64,000 nucleotides of DNA from CANGYM01 sp044372405 (GCA_044372405.1 JBILRW010000005.1:1-64000), one strand, 5' to 3'; counted from the stretch's first letter, positions 25,880 through 35,004 are shown. Translations and numbers: made by a program. Notes: generated by a model not told the origin, from the sequence alone.

Positions 25880-26202
25880 GTGACAAACCCTATTACCACC
25901 GTATTGTCCAAAACCTGACCCAGGCGTTTGCGCCAACCCACCTCATCGTGCGCGATGATTCCCATGAACACGCGGGCCATGCCGGGGCAGATGCAGCGGG
26001 GGAGACCCATTTTCATATTCTCATTGTGGCCCCCGCCTTTGATGGACTGTCCCCTGTGGCGCAGCATCGGTTGATTTATCAGGCCCTGGCCGCAGAGTTA
26101 AAAGAGCGCGTGCATGCGTTGGCGATTGAGGTCTATACTCCCTCCCCCCTTGTGGGGGAGGGCTGGGGTGGGGGGGCGGTAGGCCCAAAGGGAGGTGTTT
26201 GA
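25876..26202 (+). CDS. bolA: BolA family protein
   Basis: BolA-type proteins work with monothiol glutaredoxins in iron-sulfur handling or act as stress regulators. The core is clear: THLIVRDDSHEHAGH, then ETHFHILIVAPAFDGLSPVAQHRLIYQAL. A GTG start overlaps the pta stop. The last 20 or so residues (from TPSPLVGEGWGGG) do not belong to the family and are encoded by a palindromic repeat copy at 26137-26175. Confidence 0.9.
   Translation: MSDKPYYHRIVQNLTQAFAPTHLIVRDDSHEHAGHAGADAAGETHFHILIVAPAFDGLSPVAQHRLIYQALAAELKERVHALAIEVYTPSPLVGEGWGGGAVGPKGGV
26137..26175 (+). repeat. Palindromic repeat, left copy (coding for BolA tail)
   Basis: This 39-base sequence is present in exact inverted form at 26225-26263. 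Each copy also folds on itself: CCCTCCCCC with GGGGGAGGG. It encodes SPLVGEGWGGG in BolA. Repeats of this kind are scattered in many bacterial genomes. Confidence 0.85.
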
Positions 26203-27258
26203 ATGCAGATTCCTCGGCAAGCCACCCCCCACCCCAGCCCTCCCCCACAAGGGGGGAGGGAGTCCACTCACCCCGCCCGAAACCCCCTCCTGGATCCCCA
26301 AATTCCAGACGAAGTGACCTCGCTCCGCCCCAAACGCCTGTCTGATTTCATCGGCCAAGATCAGCTGTGCCATAACTTAAAAGTCTGCATCGATGCCTCC
26401 AAAGCCCGGGGCGATGTGCTGGATCATTTGTTGTTTTACGGCCCGCCGGGTCTGGGCAAAACCACCCTGGCGCAAATTATTGCCCATGAACGGGATGTGG
26501 GGTTTAAGGCGACCTCTGGTCCCCTCCTCACCAAAAGCGGCGACCTGGCCGCGATTTTGACCAATTTACAGGCCCATGACGTGCTGTTTATCGATGAAAT
26601 TCACCGCCTGCCGGTTCAGGTGGAGGAGGTTCTCTACGCCGCCATGGAAGATTTCCAGCTGGATATTGTTCTGGGCGAAGGGCCCTCTGCCCGGACGCTG
26701 CGCATTGATTTACAACCGTTTACTTTGGTGGGGGCGACGACGCGTTCGGGGTTACTCACCAATCCGCTGCGGGATCGTTTTGGGATTTTGTGCCGTTTGG
26801 AATTTTACGAACCCCAAGACCTGTGCCGCATCGTGCAGCGCGCCGCATCCAAATGGGATTTGTCCATGCACCCCGATGCGGCCATGGCGGTGGCCTGTCG
26901 GTCCCGGGGAACCCCCCGCATTGCCGGGCGTTTGATGCGGCGGATTCGGGATTTTTATACCTTATCCGGTCACCCCCATTTAACACCGGAACATGTTGAC
27001 GAAACCCTGCGCGCGTTGGATGTGGACGCATTGGGGCTGGATGCCTTTGACCGGCGGTATTTATCCACCATCGCCGTGCATTATCAGGGGGGGCCCGTGG
27101 GGATCGAAACCCTGGCGGCGGCCTTGGGGGAGGCCAAAGACACCCTGGAGGACGTCATCGAGCCCTTTTTGATTCAACAGGGCCTGATCCAACGCACCCC
27201 CCGGGGCCGTATGCTGGCCGAATCGGCCTTTCGCCATTTGGGATTGGGGCTGAAATAA
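26203..27258 (+). CDS. ruvB: Holliday junction branch migration helicase RuvB
   Basis: RuvB is the AAA+ motor that drives Holliday junction migration. Visible motifs are RPKRLSDFIGQ, Walker A GPPGLGKT, Walker B LFIDEIHRL, GEGPSARTLRIDL, sensor GATTRSGLL and the C-terminal winged helix. The start has GGGAGGTG eight bases upstream. Residues 7-20 or so (TPHPSPPPQGGRES) are encoded by the second copy of the palindromic repeat, giving RuvB a non-native N-terminal extension. No ruvA or ruvC is adjacent. Confidence 0.95.
   Translation: MQIPRQATPHPSPPPQGGRESTHPARNPLLDPQIPDEVTSLRPKRLSDFIGQDQLCHNLKVCIDASKARGDVLDHLLFYGPPGLGKTTLAQIIAHERDVGFKATSGPLLTKSGDLAAILTNLQAHDVLFIDEIHRLPVQVEEVLYAAMEDFQLDIVLGEGPSARTLRIDLQPFTLVGATTRSGLLTNPLRDRFGILCRLEFYEPQDLCRIVQRAASKWDLSMHPDAAMAVACRSRGTPRIAGRLMRRIRDFYTLSGHPHLTPEHVDETLRALDVDALGLDAFDRRYLSTIAVHYQGGPVGIETLAAALGEAKDTLEDVIEPFLIQQGLIQRTPRGRMLAESAFRHLGLGLK
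26225..26263 (-). repeat. Palindromic repeat, right copy (coding for RuvB N-terminus)
   Basis: It is an exact inverted copy of 26137-26175 over 39 bases, 49 bases apart. Read on the plus strand it encodes PHPSPPPQGGRE in RuvB. Confidence 0.85.
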
Positions 27259-27353
27259 AAAACACAAATCGGAAAACCAATCATGATAGGACCCATGATA
27301 TTGAAAACCTTCTGGACAAGCCAAGTACGGATGTTTATAACCATAACCCTTGT

Positions 27354-27429
27354 GCCCAGATAGCTCAGTCGGTAGAGCAAAGGACTGAAAATCCTTGTGT
27401 CGGGGGTTCAAATCCCTCTCTGGGCACCA
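27354..27429 (+). tRNA. tRNA-Phe (GAA)
   Basis: A complete cloverleaf of 76 bases with encoded CCA. The acceptor GCCCAGA pairs with TCTGGGC, the D arm reads TAGCTCAGTCGGTAGAGCA, the anticodon loop ACTGAAAAT has anticodon GAA, and the T arm holds GGTTCAAAT. It lies between ruvB and ftsY. Confidence 0.97.
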
Positions 27430-27483
27430 GAGTTTGCCGCACTATTTAAATCCCACCTTTTTATTTTGGGGCATTTACCCCCT

Positions 27484-28389
27484 ATGTCCTGGTTTACGCG
27501 TCTTAAAGCGGGTTTATCCCAATCGTCCAGCAAGATTCAGCAGGGCCTTCGGTCTTTGATCCGGGGCGGTCTGGTGGATGAGGCCGCCCGGCAGGATTTA
27601 GAAGACATCTTGATAGCGGCGGATTTTGGGGTTTCTCAGGCGGCGGCTTTATCCCTGGCTGTGGCCAAACGGCATCGGGGGCAAGAGACTCAGCCAGATG
27701 TGTTAATGCAAACCTTGCGGGATGCCATTGTTGAAAAATTGGCCCCCCATGCGCGCCCCTTAACCGTGCCCTCACTGCCCGGACCGGCGGTATTTTTTTT
27801 GGTGGGGGTGAATGGTAATGGAAAAACAACATCGGCGGGGAAGCTGGCTGCCTATTTCAAAACCTTGGGCATACGGGTGGCTCTGGTGGCGGCGGATACT
27901 TTTCGGGCGGCGGCAGTGGATCAACTGCGTGTCTGGGCCCACCGGGCCAATGTGCCCTTTTATGAAGGCAAAGAGAAACAGGACCCGGCTTCTTTGGTGT
28001 ATGAAAGTTATACCCGCGCCCAAACCGATGGGATTCAGCTGCTGTTGGTGGATACCGCTGGTCGTTTGCATACCAAGCAGGATTTAATGGAATCGCTGGG
28101 AAAAATGCTGCGTGTGGTTAAAAAGCATGATGAAAACGCCCCCCATGAAGTTATTTTGGTCCTGGATGCCACCACAGGCCAGGTTGCCCACAGCCAAGCC
28201 AAATTGTTTCATGAACATGCCAGCATCACGGGATTGATTGTGACAAAACTGGATGGTACAGCCCGGGGCGGCGTTGTGGTGGCTTTATCCGCCGATTATC
28301 AGCTGCCTGTTTTCATGGTGGGCGTGGGGGAGGGGATTGAGGATTTACAGCCCTTTGATATGAACGACTACGTAAAGGCCCTGATATAA
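27484..28389 (+). CDS. ftsY: Signal recognition particle receptor FtsY
   Basis: FtsY docks the SRP-ribosome complex at the inner membrane. The 301-residue protein has the N domain followed by the SRP GTPase domain: G1 GVNGNGKTTSAGKL, VALVAADTFRAAAVDQLR, G3 LVDTAGRLHTKQDLM, G4 TKLDGTARGG and the final GVGEGIEDLQPF. The acidic A domain of the E. coli form is missing, as in many bacteria. The ATG at 27484 begins MSWFTRLKAG; the open frame further upstream runs through the tRNA and is not coding. Confidence 0.96.
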   Translation: MSWFTRLKAGLSQSSSKIQQGLRSLIRGGLVDEAARQDLEDILIAADFGVSQAAALSLAVAKRHRGQETQPDVLMQTLRDAIVEKLAPHARPLTVPSLPGPAVFFLVGVNGNGKTTSAGKLAAYFKTLGIRVALVAADTFRAAAVDQLRVWAHRANVPFYEGKEKQDPASLVYESYTRAQTDGIQLLLVDTAGRLHTKQDLMESLGKMLRVVKKHDENAPHEVILVLDATTGQVAHSQAKLFHEHASITGLIVTKLDGTARGGVVVALSADYQLPVFMVGVGEGIEDLQPFDMNDYVKALI

Positions 28390-28401
28390 GGCTGGCGCCT
28401 T

Positions 28402-29181
28402 TTAACTTTTCACATGCTCCCGTAAAAACGCATGCACAGCGGTGTTGCCCGCCACCACCTGGCCAGAATCCAACATGCTGTGTTTATTATCAAAGTCTGT
28501 GACCAGGCCGCCGGCTTCGGTGACCATCAGCAATCCTGCGGCGATGTCCCAGGATTTCAGGCTATCCTCAAAATACCCATCATAGCGACCGGCTGCCACA
28601 TAGCATAAATCCAGGGCAGCGGATCCCAAACGGCGGATACCGGCGACTTTGCCCATGATTTGACTCAGCGTTTTTAAAAAGGGTGCTGACTGGCCATGAC
28701 CGGCAAAGGGATTGCCTGTGGCAATCAAACACTCCGTTAAGCCACTGCGCTGGGATACCCGCAAACGGCGTTGGTTGCAAAAGGCCCCGCCCCCTTTGCT
28801 GGCCCAGAAAACTTCTTGCTTAATGGGATCATTCACCAAACCGGCCACGATCTGGCCGCGGTCCTCAACAGCAATGGAAATGCAAAAATGGGGAATGCCG
28901 TGGATAAAATTGGTGGTTCCATCAATGGGATCCACAATCCAGTTGATGTCACGGAGTTCGGGTTCGGATTCTTCCCCGATAAAGCCATAATCGGGGCGGG
29001 CGTGCATCAGCTCTTCATACAAAAGCGCCTCAGTCCGCTTATCGGCCACGGTGACAAAATCGGCGGGGCCTTTACGGGACACCTGGAGATTTTCAACCTC
29101 GCCAAAGTCCCGTTGCAAACGACGGGCGGCCTTTTCCGCGGCCCGCTGCATCACATAAATCAAAGCATCATAGCGGCCCAT
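28402..29181 (-). CDS. suhB: Inositol monophosphatase family protein
   Basis: The 259-residue protein shows the metal-binding motifs GEESE and WIVDPIDGTTNFIHGIPHF, and the C-terminal SWDIAAGLLMVTEAGG. Family members dephosphorylate inositol-1-phosphate or related sugar phosphates; the SuhB branch also takes part in ribosomal RNA antitermination. It lies one base after infC on the same strand. The exact substrate is open. Confidence 0.9.
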   Translation of the reverse strand: MGRYDALIYVMQRAAEKAARRLQRDFGEVENLQVSRKGPADFVTVADKRTEALLYEELMHARPDYGFIGEESEPELRDINWIVDPIDGTTNFIHGIPHFCISIAVEDRGQIVAGLVNDPIKQEVFWASKGGGAFCNQRRLRVSQRSGLTECLIATGNPFAGHGQSAPFLKTLSQIMGKVAGIRRLGSAALDLCYVAAGRYDGYFEDSLKSWDIAAGLLMVTEAGGLVTDFDNKHSMLDSGQVVAGNTAVHAFLREHVKS

Positions 29182-29182
29182 C

Positions 29183-29689
29183 TTAAGCCGGACCCACGAT
29201 CATACTCATTTGTCGTCCTTCCATTTTGGATTCGGATTCGACGGTACAGAGGTCTTTAAGTTCTTCTTTAAAACGATTCAGCACCACCACGGCAAAGTCT
29301 TGCCGCTGAATCTCTCGCCCGCGAAACCGGACGGTGAATTTCACTTTATCGCCTTCTTCCAGAAACTCCTTGGCTTTGCGCAGCTTCACCTGGAAATCAT
29401 TTTCCTCGATATGGGGGCGCATTTTGATTTCTTTTAGCTCCACCACTTTTTGTTTTTTCTTGGCTTCGGCTTTTTTCTTTTGCTGTTCATAGCGGTATTT
29501 GCCGTAGTTCAAAAATTTGCACACAGGCGGACGGGCCTGGGGGGCAACCTCCACCAGATCCAAACCCACGGCTTCGGCCTTGCGCAGGGCATCTTGCAGG
29601 GCAAGAACGCCGATGTCTTGGCCTTCTTCATCAATAACCCGAATGGGACTGATGGTGATTTGTTGATTAATACGGAGTTCGTCAGCCAC
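29183..29689 (-). CDS. infC: Translation initiation factor IF-3
   Basis: IF-3 binds the 30S subunit and checks the start codon. The 168 residues show the N-domain LRINQQITISPIRVIDEEG, the family signature DLVEVAPQARPPVCKFLNYGK region, a basic linker, and the C-domain with IKMRPHIEENDF and VKFTVRFRGRE. A GTG start with AAAGGA upstream is used. The usual rpmI-rplT partners do not follow; suhB does. Confidence 0.96.
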   Translation of the reverse strand: MADELRINQQITISPIRVIDEEGQDIGVLALQDALRKAEAVGLDLVEVAPQARPPVCKFLNYGKYRYEQQKKKAEAKKKQKVVELKEIKMRPHIEENDFQVKLRKAKEFLEEGDKVKFTVRFRGREIQRQDFAVVVLNRFKEELKDLCTVESESKMEGRQMSMIVGPA

Positions 29690-29773
29690 AGGCCGTGTTC
29701 CTTTGTGTCATAGAGGCATTGCTTTCTCGTTTAAAAATAAAAAATAACATCGGAAGGTTAAGAATGTTTTGCA

Positions 29774-31222
29774 TCACCCAGAAACCCCCTCTTCCAGTCG
29801 TTTCGCCAGGGTCAGAATCGTGCCCTCATCAAAGGGACGCCCGATCAATTGCCAACCTAGGGGAAGCCCCTGGCTGTCCAGTCCCGCCGGCACCGACAGG
29901 GCCGGTAATCCCGCCATGCTGGCCGGAACCGTCAAAACATCGTTTAAATACATGGCCACGGGATCCGATTGGTTTTCGCCAATTTTAAACGCACTAGAGG
30001 GCGCCGTGGGCGTCAAAAGAGCATCCACTGCTTCAAACGCCGAAATAAAATCATCATAAATCAAGCGGCGCACCTGTTGGGCCCGTTTGTAATACGCATC
30101 ATAATAACCGGCAGAAAGGACATAAGTGCCCATCAAAATCCGGCGCTTAACCTCCGCCCCAAAGCCTGCTGAGCGCGTGGCGGCGTACATGGCCTCGAGA
30201 GTTTCCGCCTCTTCCCGGTACCCATAACGGACGCCATCATAACGGGCCAGGTTACTGGATGCCTCCGCCGGCGCAATGATATAATAACAGGGAAGCGCAT
30301 AGGACGTATGGGGCAAAGACACATCCACCAACCGACACCCGGCGGCGCGTAAAATGGTTTTCGCCTTTTCCCAGGACTCCAAAATATCGGGGTGCATGCC
30401 CGGGACGCAGTATTCTTTGGGAATGCCGATGACTTTTCCCTGGACCGAATCGCCCAGCATCGCGGACCAATCGGGCACAGACTGCTGAACCGTGGTGCTG
30501 TCTTTGGGGTCGTGTCCTGCCATGGCCCTTAGCATCAACGCTGCATCCGCCACCGTCTTTGTCATAGGGCCGGCCTGATCCAGGCTGGAGGCAAAGGCCA
30601 CAATGCCATAGCGCGAACAACGGCCATAGGTGGGCTTAATGCCAACAATCCCACAAAACGCCGCAGGTTGGCGAATGCTGCCCCCCGTATCCGTCCCCGT
30701 GGCCGCTAAACACAAATTCGCCGCCACCGCCGCCGCCGATCCGCCGGAAGATCCCCCGGGAACGCGGCATAATTCTGTGTCCATAGTAGCCTTTTTTGGA
30801 TTTTTCACCGGCCCAAAGGCAGAGGTAATGTTGGCCGAACCCATGGCAAATTCATCCAGGTTCAGCTTACCCAGCATAATGGCCCCCTGCCCAAACAGCT
30901 TGGCCGTCACGGTGGATTCATAGGGGGGGACAAAGGAGGATAAAATGCGTGAGGCTGCTGTTGTGCGCACACCCTGGGTACAAAAGAGATCCTTAATCCC
31001 GATGGGCAGGCCAGGGAGTAATCCGTCCCGTTTGTTCTGGGCATCCGTATTTTTGGCCTGATCCCGGGCCTGATCCAGGGTTAAGGTGATAAAGGCGTTC
31101 AGCTCTGGCTGATGCGCTTCAATAGCCGCCGAAAACGCATCCACCAACTCCACAGCAGAGACCTCACCGCGCACACGCAGGGTTTTGGCCTCGGTCAAAC
31201 TAAGGGTCGTTAGGTCCGTCAT
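29774..31222 (-). CDS. gatA: Aspartyl/glutamyl-tRNA amidotransferase subunit A
   Basis: GatA is the amidase subunit of GatCAB, making Gln-tRNA(Gln) or Asn-tRNA(Asn) by transamidation. The catalytic Lys is in PIGIKDLF, and the Ser-rich amidase signature in VPGGSSGGSAAAVAAN and TGTDTGGSIRQPAAFCG. The length of 482 residues is normal. Its start overlaps the gatC stop by four bases. gatB is not in this window. Confidence 0.97.
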   Translation of the reverse strand: MTDLTTLSLTEAKTLRVRGEVSAVELVDAFSAAIEAHQPELNAFITLTLDQARDQAKNTDAQNKRDGLLPGLPIGIKDLFCTQGVRTTAASRILSSFVPPYESTVTAKLFGQGAIMLGKLNLDEFAMGSANITSAFGPVKNPKKATMDTELCRVPGGSSGGSAAAVAANLCLAATGTDTGGSIRQPAAFCGIVGIKPTYGRCSRYGIVAFASSLDQAGPMTKTVADAALMLRAMAGHDPKDSTTVQQSVPDWSAMLGDSVQGKVIGIPKEYCVPGMHPDILESWEKAKTILRAAGCRLVDVSLPHTSYALPCYYIIAPAEASSNLARYDGVRYGYREEAETLEAMYAATRSAGFGAEVKRRILMGTYVLSAGYYDAYYKRAQQVRRLIYDDFISAFEAVDALLTPTAPSSAFKIGENQSDPVAMYLNDVLTVPASMAGLPALSVPAGLDSQGLPLGWQLIGRPFDEGTILTLAKRLEEGVSG

Positions 31223-31515
31223 GATGCCGAAACAACTTTGGGAACGACAAAAAAGCCATGGCGGGACTCTGGGGCATTGGCCACGATAGCGTCCCGTTCA
31301 TTGCCGTCTGTGACCTGATCGGGGCGGAATTTTTGAATTTCTGACAGGGGCGTCATCATGGGAATGACACCGTCAACATTAACGGTTGCCAATTGTTCAA
31401 TTAACCCCATAATGTTTTGAATATCCACCGTTAAGGCATCGGACTCCGCATCATCCAAATGGATCTTCGCGAGTTTTCTGGCGAGGCGCTGGATATCCGA
31501 ACGTTGAAGGGTCAT
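31219..31515 (-). CDS. gatC: Aspartyl/glutamyl-tRNA amidotransferase subunit C
   Basis: GatC is a small scaffold protein of the amidotransferase. It has the normal pattern RLARKLAKIHLDDAE at the start, MGLIEQLATVNVDGV in the middle and HGFFVVPKV at the end. The ATG at 31515 gives 98 residues, which fits the family; a longer frame from 31575 overlaps ruvX. It leads gatA. Confidence 0.94.
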   Translation of the reverse strand: MTLQRSDIQRLARKLAKIHLDDAESDALTVDIQNIMGLIEQLATVNVDGVIPMMTPLSEIQKFRPDQVTDGNERDAIVANAPESRHGFFVVPKVVSAS

Positions 31516-31573
31516 GCGAAACACAGTACTGATGGTCCCTTTCCATACCCCAAACCCATCTTTGGTGCAACCC

Positions 31574-32059
31574 ATGATTTTTTATGCGCTTTCTGATTTT
31601 ACGGCTCAGCTTCCTGATGAAGGCCGCCTGATGGCACTGGATGTGGGAACAAAGTGGGTGGGCGTGGCCCTGTCGGACCCCACCCGAACCGTGGCCACGC
31701 CGGAAACCAAAGTGGCGCGTAGCCCGACAAAACCTTGTCTGGAGGGCTTGCTCAGCCATATCAGCACCCACAAAGTCGCGGGGGTGGTTGTGGGGTTGCC
31801 ACTGTCTCTGGAGGGGGCAATCACCCCCATGGCCCAATCGGCTAAGGCCTTTGCGCATCTTATGATCAAAGCGGGGTACCCTGGGCCGATTTTGTTATGG
31901 GACGAGCGTTTTAGCACCTCCGCCATGGAACGCAGCCTGATTCATGCGGATGTTTCCCGAAAAAAACGGTCAGAAGTCATTGATCAATTGGCGGCTTGCT
32001 ATGTTTTGCAGGGGGTTTTGGGCCTGGAAGAGCCACGCCCAAGCACGGTTTATTCCTGA
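31574..32059 (+). CDS. ruvX: Holliday junction resolvase-like RuvX/YqgF
   Basis: YqgF is an RNase H-fold nuclease needed for 16S rRNA 5'-end maturation. The core is visible: LMALDVGTKWVGVALSD at the start with the first catalytic Asp, VVVGLPLSLEG, WDERFSTSAME and the last DQLAACYVLQ. The ATG at 31574 gives 161 residues. It diverges from gatC, with starts only about 60 bases apart. Confidence 0.93.
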   Translation: MIFYALSDFTAQLPDEGRLMALDVGTKWVGVALSDPTRTVATPETKVARSPTKPCLEGLLSHISTHKVAGVVVGLPLSLEGAITPMAQSAKAFAHLMIKAGYPGPILLWDERFSTSAMERSLIHADVSRKKRSEVIDQLAACYVLQGVLGLEEPRPSTVYS

Positions 32060-32150
32060 AGGATCTGTTGGCCAAACCTTGACACCTTAAGGGGTGTGCT
32101 TTACGGGTAGATGAACACCTTCTTTATCCTTTTGTGGGAGTTTTCAAACC

Positions 32151-33392
32151 ATGTCCATCCCCATCTTAATGCCCGCTTTATCCCCCACCATGACCGAAGG
32201 AACCTTGGCCAAATGGCACGTGGCGGTGGGCGATGTGGTGAAAAGTGGCCAGATTTTGGCCGATATTGAAACGGACAAGGCCACCATGGAGGTTGAGGCC
32301 GTGGATGAGGGCGTTATCGGCGCCATCCTGATACCCGCAGGAACCGAGGGCGTCGCTGTCAATACCCCCGTGGCCTTGCTGTTGGAAGAGGGAGAAACGA
32401 AGGCATCCCTGGCGATTCCCACAGAAAAAACAACGGCCCCCGCTGCCCCTACCCCCGCTGTATCGGCACCCTCAGCGATAGCGCCCTCATCTGCCCCGTG
32501 GCCGGCGGCTACAGGGGGCTCTGCAGGGGGGCGGGTTGCGGCGTCTCCGTTGGCCCGTCGTCTGGCCAAAGAAAAAAGTATTGATCTTTCCACGCTCAAG
32601 GGCACCGGACCCCGGGGGCGGATTGTAAAACAGGATGTTCTGGGGGCAAAGGCCACACCAGCCAAAGGTCCTTCAGCCCCCGTTGTCGCCTTTGGCCTGC
32701 CCCCCGCCCGCCAGGAGAAGGCCAGCACGATACGCAAGGTCATTGCCCAGCGCCTGAGCGAATCCAAACAAACCGTTCCCCATTTTTATTTGACGGTGGA
32801 TGTGGCGTTGGATGCGGCCATGGCCCTACGGGCGCAGCTGAATGCCCGGCCGGGGGCGACGTATAAAGTCACCCTCAATGACTTTATTATCAAAGCCATG
32901 GCTCAGGCGTTGGTGGCGGTGCCCGAAGCCAATGCGTCCTGGCAGGACGGCGTTTTACACTATTACGAATGGCCGGACATTTCCGTGGCTGTGGCCATTG
33001 AGGGGGGACTGATCACCCCCATCATTCGCCGGGCCCATGAAAAATCTCTGATCGCTATTTCCACGGAGATTAAGGATCTGGCCACCCGTGCCAAAGCCGG
33101 GAAGCTATTGCCCGAAGAATTTCAAGGGGGTACCTTCAGCCTGTCCAACTTGGGCATGTTCGGCATTTCTCACTTTGCGGCCATTGTAAACCCACCCCAG
33201 GGGGGTATTTTGGCCGTGGGGGCGGGGGAACGTCGCTTTGTGCCCGATGAACGGGATCAGCCGGTGGTGAAAACGGTCATGTCATGCACCCTGTCCGTGG
33301 ATCACCGCGTGGTGGATGGGGCCGTGGGCGCCGGGTTTTTATCGGCCTTTAAGGCGAATCTTGAGGCCCCGCTATGGCTTCTTTTGGATTAA
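32151..33392 (+). CDS. pdhC: Dihydrolipoamide acetyltransferase, E2 of pyruvate dehydrogenase
   Basis: E2 forms the core of the pyruvate dehydrogenase complex. Domains in order: one lipoyl domain with the modified Lys in ETDKATMEVEA, a Pro/Ala-rich linker, a subunit-binding domain (ASPLARRLAKE to RIVKQDVL), and the catalytic domain ending in SVDHRVVDGAVGAGFL with the active His. The 413 residues fit the mitochondrial-type E2 of alphaproteobacteria. E1 and E3 genes are not adjacent. Its stop overlaps the next gene by 19 bases. Confidence 0.94.
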   Translation: MSIPILMPALSPTMTEGTLAKWHVAVGDVVKSGQILADIETDKATMEVEAVDEGVIGAILIPAGTEGVAVNTPVALLLEEGETKASLAIPTEKTTAPAAPTPAVSAPSAIAPSSAPWPAATGGSAGGRVAASPLARRLAKEKSIDLSTLKGTGPRGRIVKQDVLGAKATPAKGPSAPVVAFGLPPARQEKASTIRKVIAQRLSESKQTVPHFYLTVDVALDAAMALRAQLNARPGATYKVTLNDFIIKAMAQALVAVPEANASWQDGVLHYYEWPDISVAVAIEGGLITPIIRRAHEKSLIAISTEIKDLATRAKAGKLLPEEFQGGTFSLSNLGMFGISHFAAIVNPPQGGILAVGAGERRFVPDERDQPVVKTVMSCTLSVDHRVVDGAVGAGFLSAFKANLEAPLWLLLD

Positions 33393-34168
33393 AATTTTTT
33401 TTCGCCCTTTTCCTTGTTATGACGCCCTTGGCATTGGCGGACTTGGCATTGGCAGAGGATAAACCCAAAATCGCCGGCGATCACGAAACACGCAGTCAAA
33501 CCCGCACAGACATGCGGTATCGTTATCGGGAACTCCCCAAAAACAAAGAAGACCACCAGGTCACCGCTCGTTATGATCTTACCTATGATTTGAATGAAAC
33601 GTTATTTCTGAACAACGGTGCCACAACAGCCTGGCGTCTGAACAACCGCACCAGTTCCGACAATCGCGACGGGGGCTATGATGGGGGATGGGGAGATTCG
33701 ACGCTGCAATCGTTTTTGGTCACGATTCAGAACAAAAATCGCTTTGCGGTGGGATCCAACCTGATTCTCCCCACCGCCAGCCAAGATCAGCTGGGGGATG
33801 GACGGTGGCAGTTGGGACCGACATTGTCTTATTCGCGGGATCTTTACGATGTGGGCGTGGGCAGCTTCACCGGCCTAACCGTCCGTAATTTATTTTCCGT
33901 GGGCGAGGACAACGGGCGATCCGATATTAACCTGCTGATTGTAACCCCCAGCTTTCGTTACAACTTCCCCGATTCGTGGCACGTTCGCCTGCAGTCTGAA
34001 TCCCAAATGAATTACGAACAAAGCAACGACTGGTTTGTGCCCGCCAGTATGCGTGTGGGGAAAAATTTTGGTCCCTATTATGCCTCTGTTGAAGTCTCTG
34101 CGCCCATCGTTGACGATTATGAACGGTATGATGAAGAAATAGAATTTCGTATCGGGATAAACATCTAA
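33374..34168 (+). CDS. Putative outer-membrane beta-barrel protein
   Basis: The 264-residue protein begins with a signal peptide (LKFFFALFLVMTPLALADLALA) and then shows repeated alternating polar and aromatic stretches such as DMRYRYREL, HQVTARYDLTYDL and WHVRLQSESQMNYE, which look like beta strands of a barrel. No specific family is recognised. It starts inside the end of the E2 gene, so the two are likely cotranscribed, though no functional link is known. Confidence 0.7.
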   Translation: MASFGLKFFFALFLVMTPLALADLALAEDKPKIAGDHETRSQTRTDMRYRYRELPKNKEDHQVTARYDLTYDLNETLFLNNGATTAWRLNNRTSSDNRDGGYDGGWGDSTLQSFLVTIQNKNRFAVGSNLILPTASQDQLGDGRWQLGPTLSYSRDLYDVGVGSFTGLTVRNLFSVGEDNGRSDINLLIVTPSFRYNFPDSWHVRLQSESQMNYEQSNDWFVPASMRVGKNFGPYYASVEVSAPIVDDYERYDEEIEFRIGINI

Positions 34169-34180
34169 TATGGCTTTGAC

Positions 34181-34903
34181 GTGAAAAAAGAAAAAATTGC
34201 CAAAGTCCTCGCCCATCGGGGCCTGGGGTCCAGACGGGGGGCGGAAGGCTTGGTCAGGGCCGGCCACGTCACCGTCAACGGTGTGATGATTGATAATGTG
34301 GCCGAACTCATTGATCCAGAGGCCTCTATCACGGTTGAGGGTAACATTTTGCCGCTCTCTGAAGCCCCCCGCCTTTGGGCCTTTTACAAACCGCCAGGGT
34401 GTTTAACCACGCGGCATGATCCTGAAGGACGGGCCACGATTTATGATTTTCTGCCCCCCTCACTCCATCAAACCCATTATATCGGGCGTTTGGATTATAC
34501 GACGGAGGGCCTTCTGCTCCTCACCAACAGTCCGATCCTGAAAAAAACCTGGGAAGATCCCGCCACAGGCCTGATCCGGCGTTATCGTGTCCGGATTTGG
34601 GGGCATTTGCGAAAAGAAGATTATGACGACATGCGGCGCCCTATGACCATTGAGGGTGTGCGCTATCAGGCCTTTGGGATTCAGATTGAGAGGGAAACTC
34701 ATCAACATTCTTGGTTATCGGTGACCTTAACCGAGGGCAAAAACCGGGAAATCCGGCGCGTGTTTGATTATTTTGGGTATCCGGTCACCCGTTTGATCCG
34801 CACCGCCTATGGCCCCTATGCCTTGGCAGATTTTCCCTTAAAAGAGGGAGAGGTTATGCCGTTGACCTTGCCTCCCCCTCCTCTTGGCATCACACAGGGC
34901 TGA
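34181..34903 (+). CDS. rluB: Pseudouridine synthase, RsuA/RluB family
   Basis: The 240-residue enzyme has an N-terminal S4 domain (KVLAHRGLGSRRGAEGLV) and the catalytic domain with IGRLDYTTEGLLLLTN, where Asp is the nucleophile, and EGKNREIRRVFDYFG. The family makes pseudouridine in 23S or 16S rRNA; RluB is the likeliest by length but RsuA or RluE cannot be excluded. A GTG start 12 bases after the preceding stop is used. Confidence 0.88.
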   Translation: MKKEKIAKVLAHRGLGSRRGAEGLVRAGHVTVNGVMIDNVAELIDPEASITVEGNILPLSEAPRLWAFYKPPGCLTTRHDPEGRATIYDFLPPSLHQTHYIGRLDYTTEGLLLLTNSPILKKTWEDPATGLIRRYRVRIWGHLRKEDYDDMRRPMTIEGVRYQAFGIQIERETHQHSWLSVTLTEGKNREIRRVFDYFGYPVTRLIRTAYGPYALADFPLKEGEVMPLTLPPPPLGITQG

Positions 34904-35004
34904 AAAAAGCGTTTAAAAAAAACCTGTTGTTTTGTTTTCTTGTTTTTTTTTCGTTTCTATGGCATACCCTCCGTGATTTTCAGAAAGTTAGGGATGCCAG
35001 CGTT

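Noticed and set aside
27397..27483. Upstream extension of ftsY
   Set aside because: It would start within the tRNA-Phe gene. The ATG at 27484 gives the proper FtsY start.
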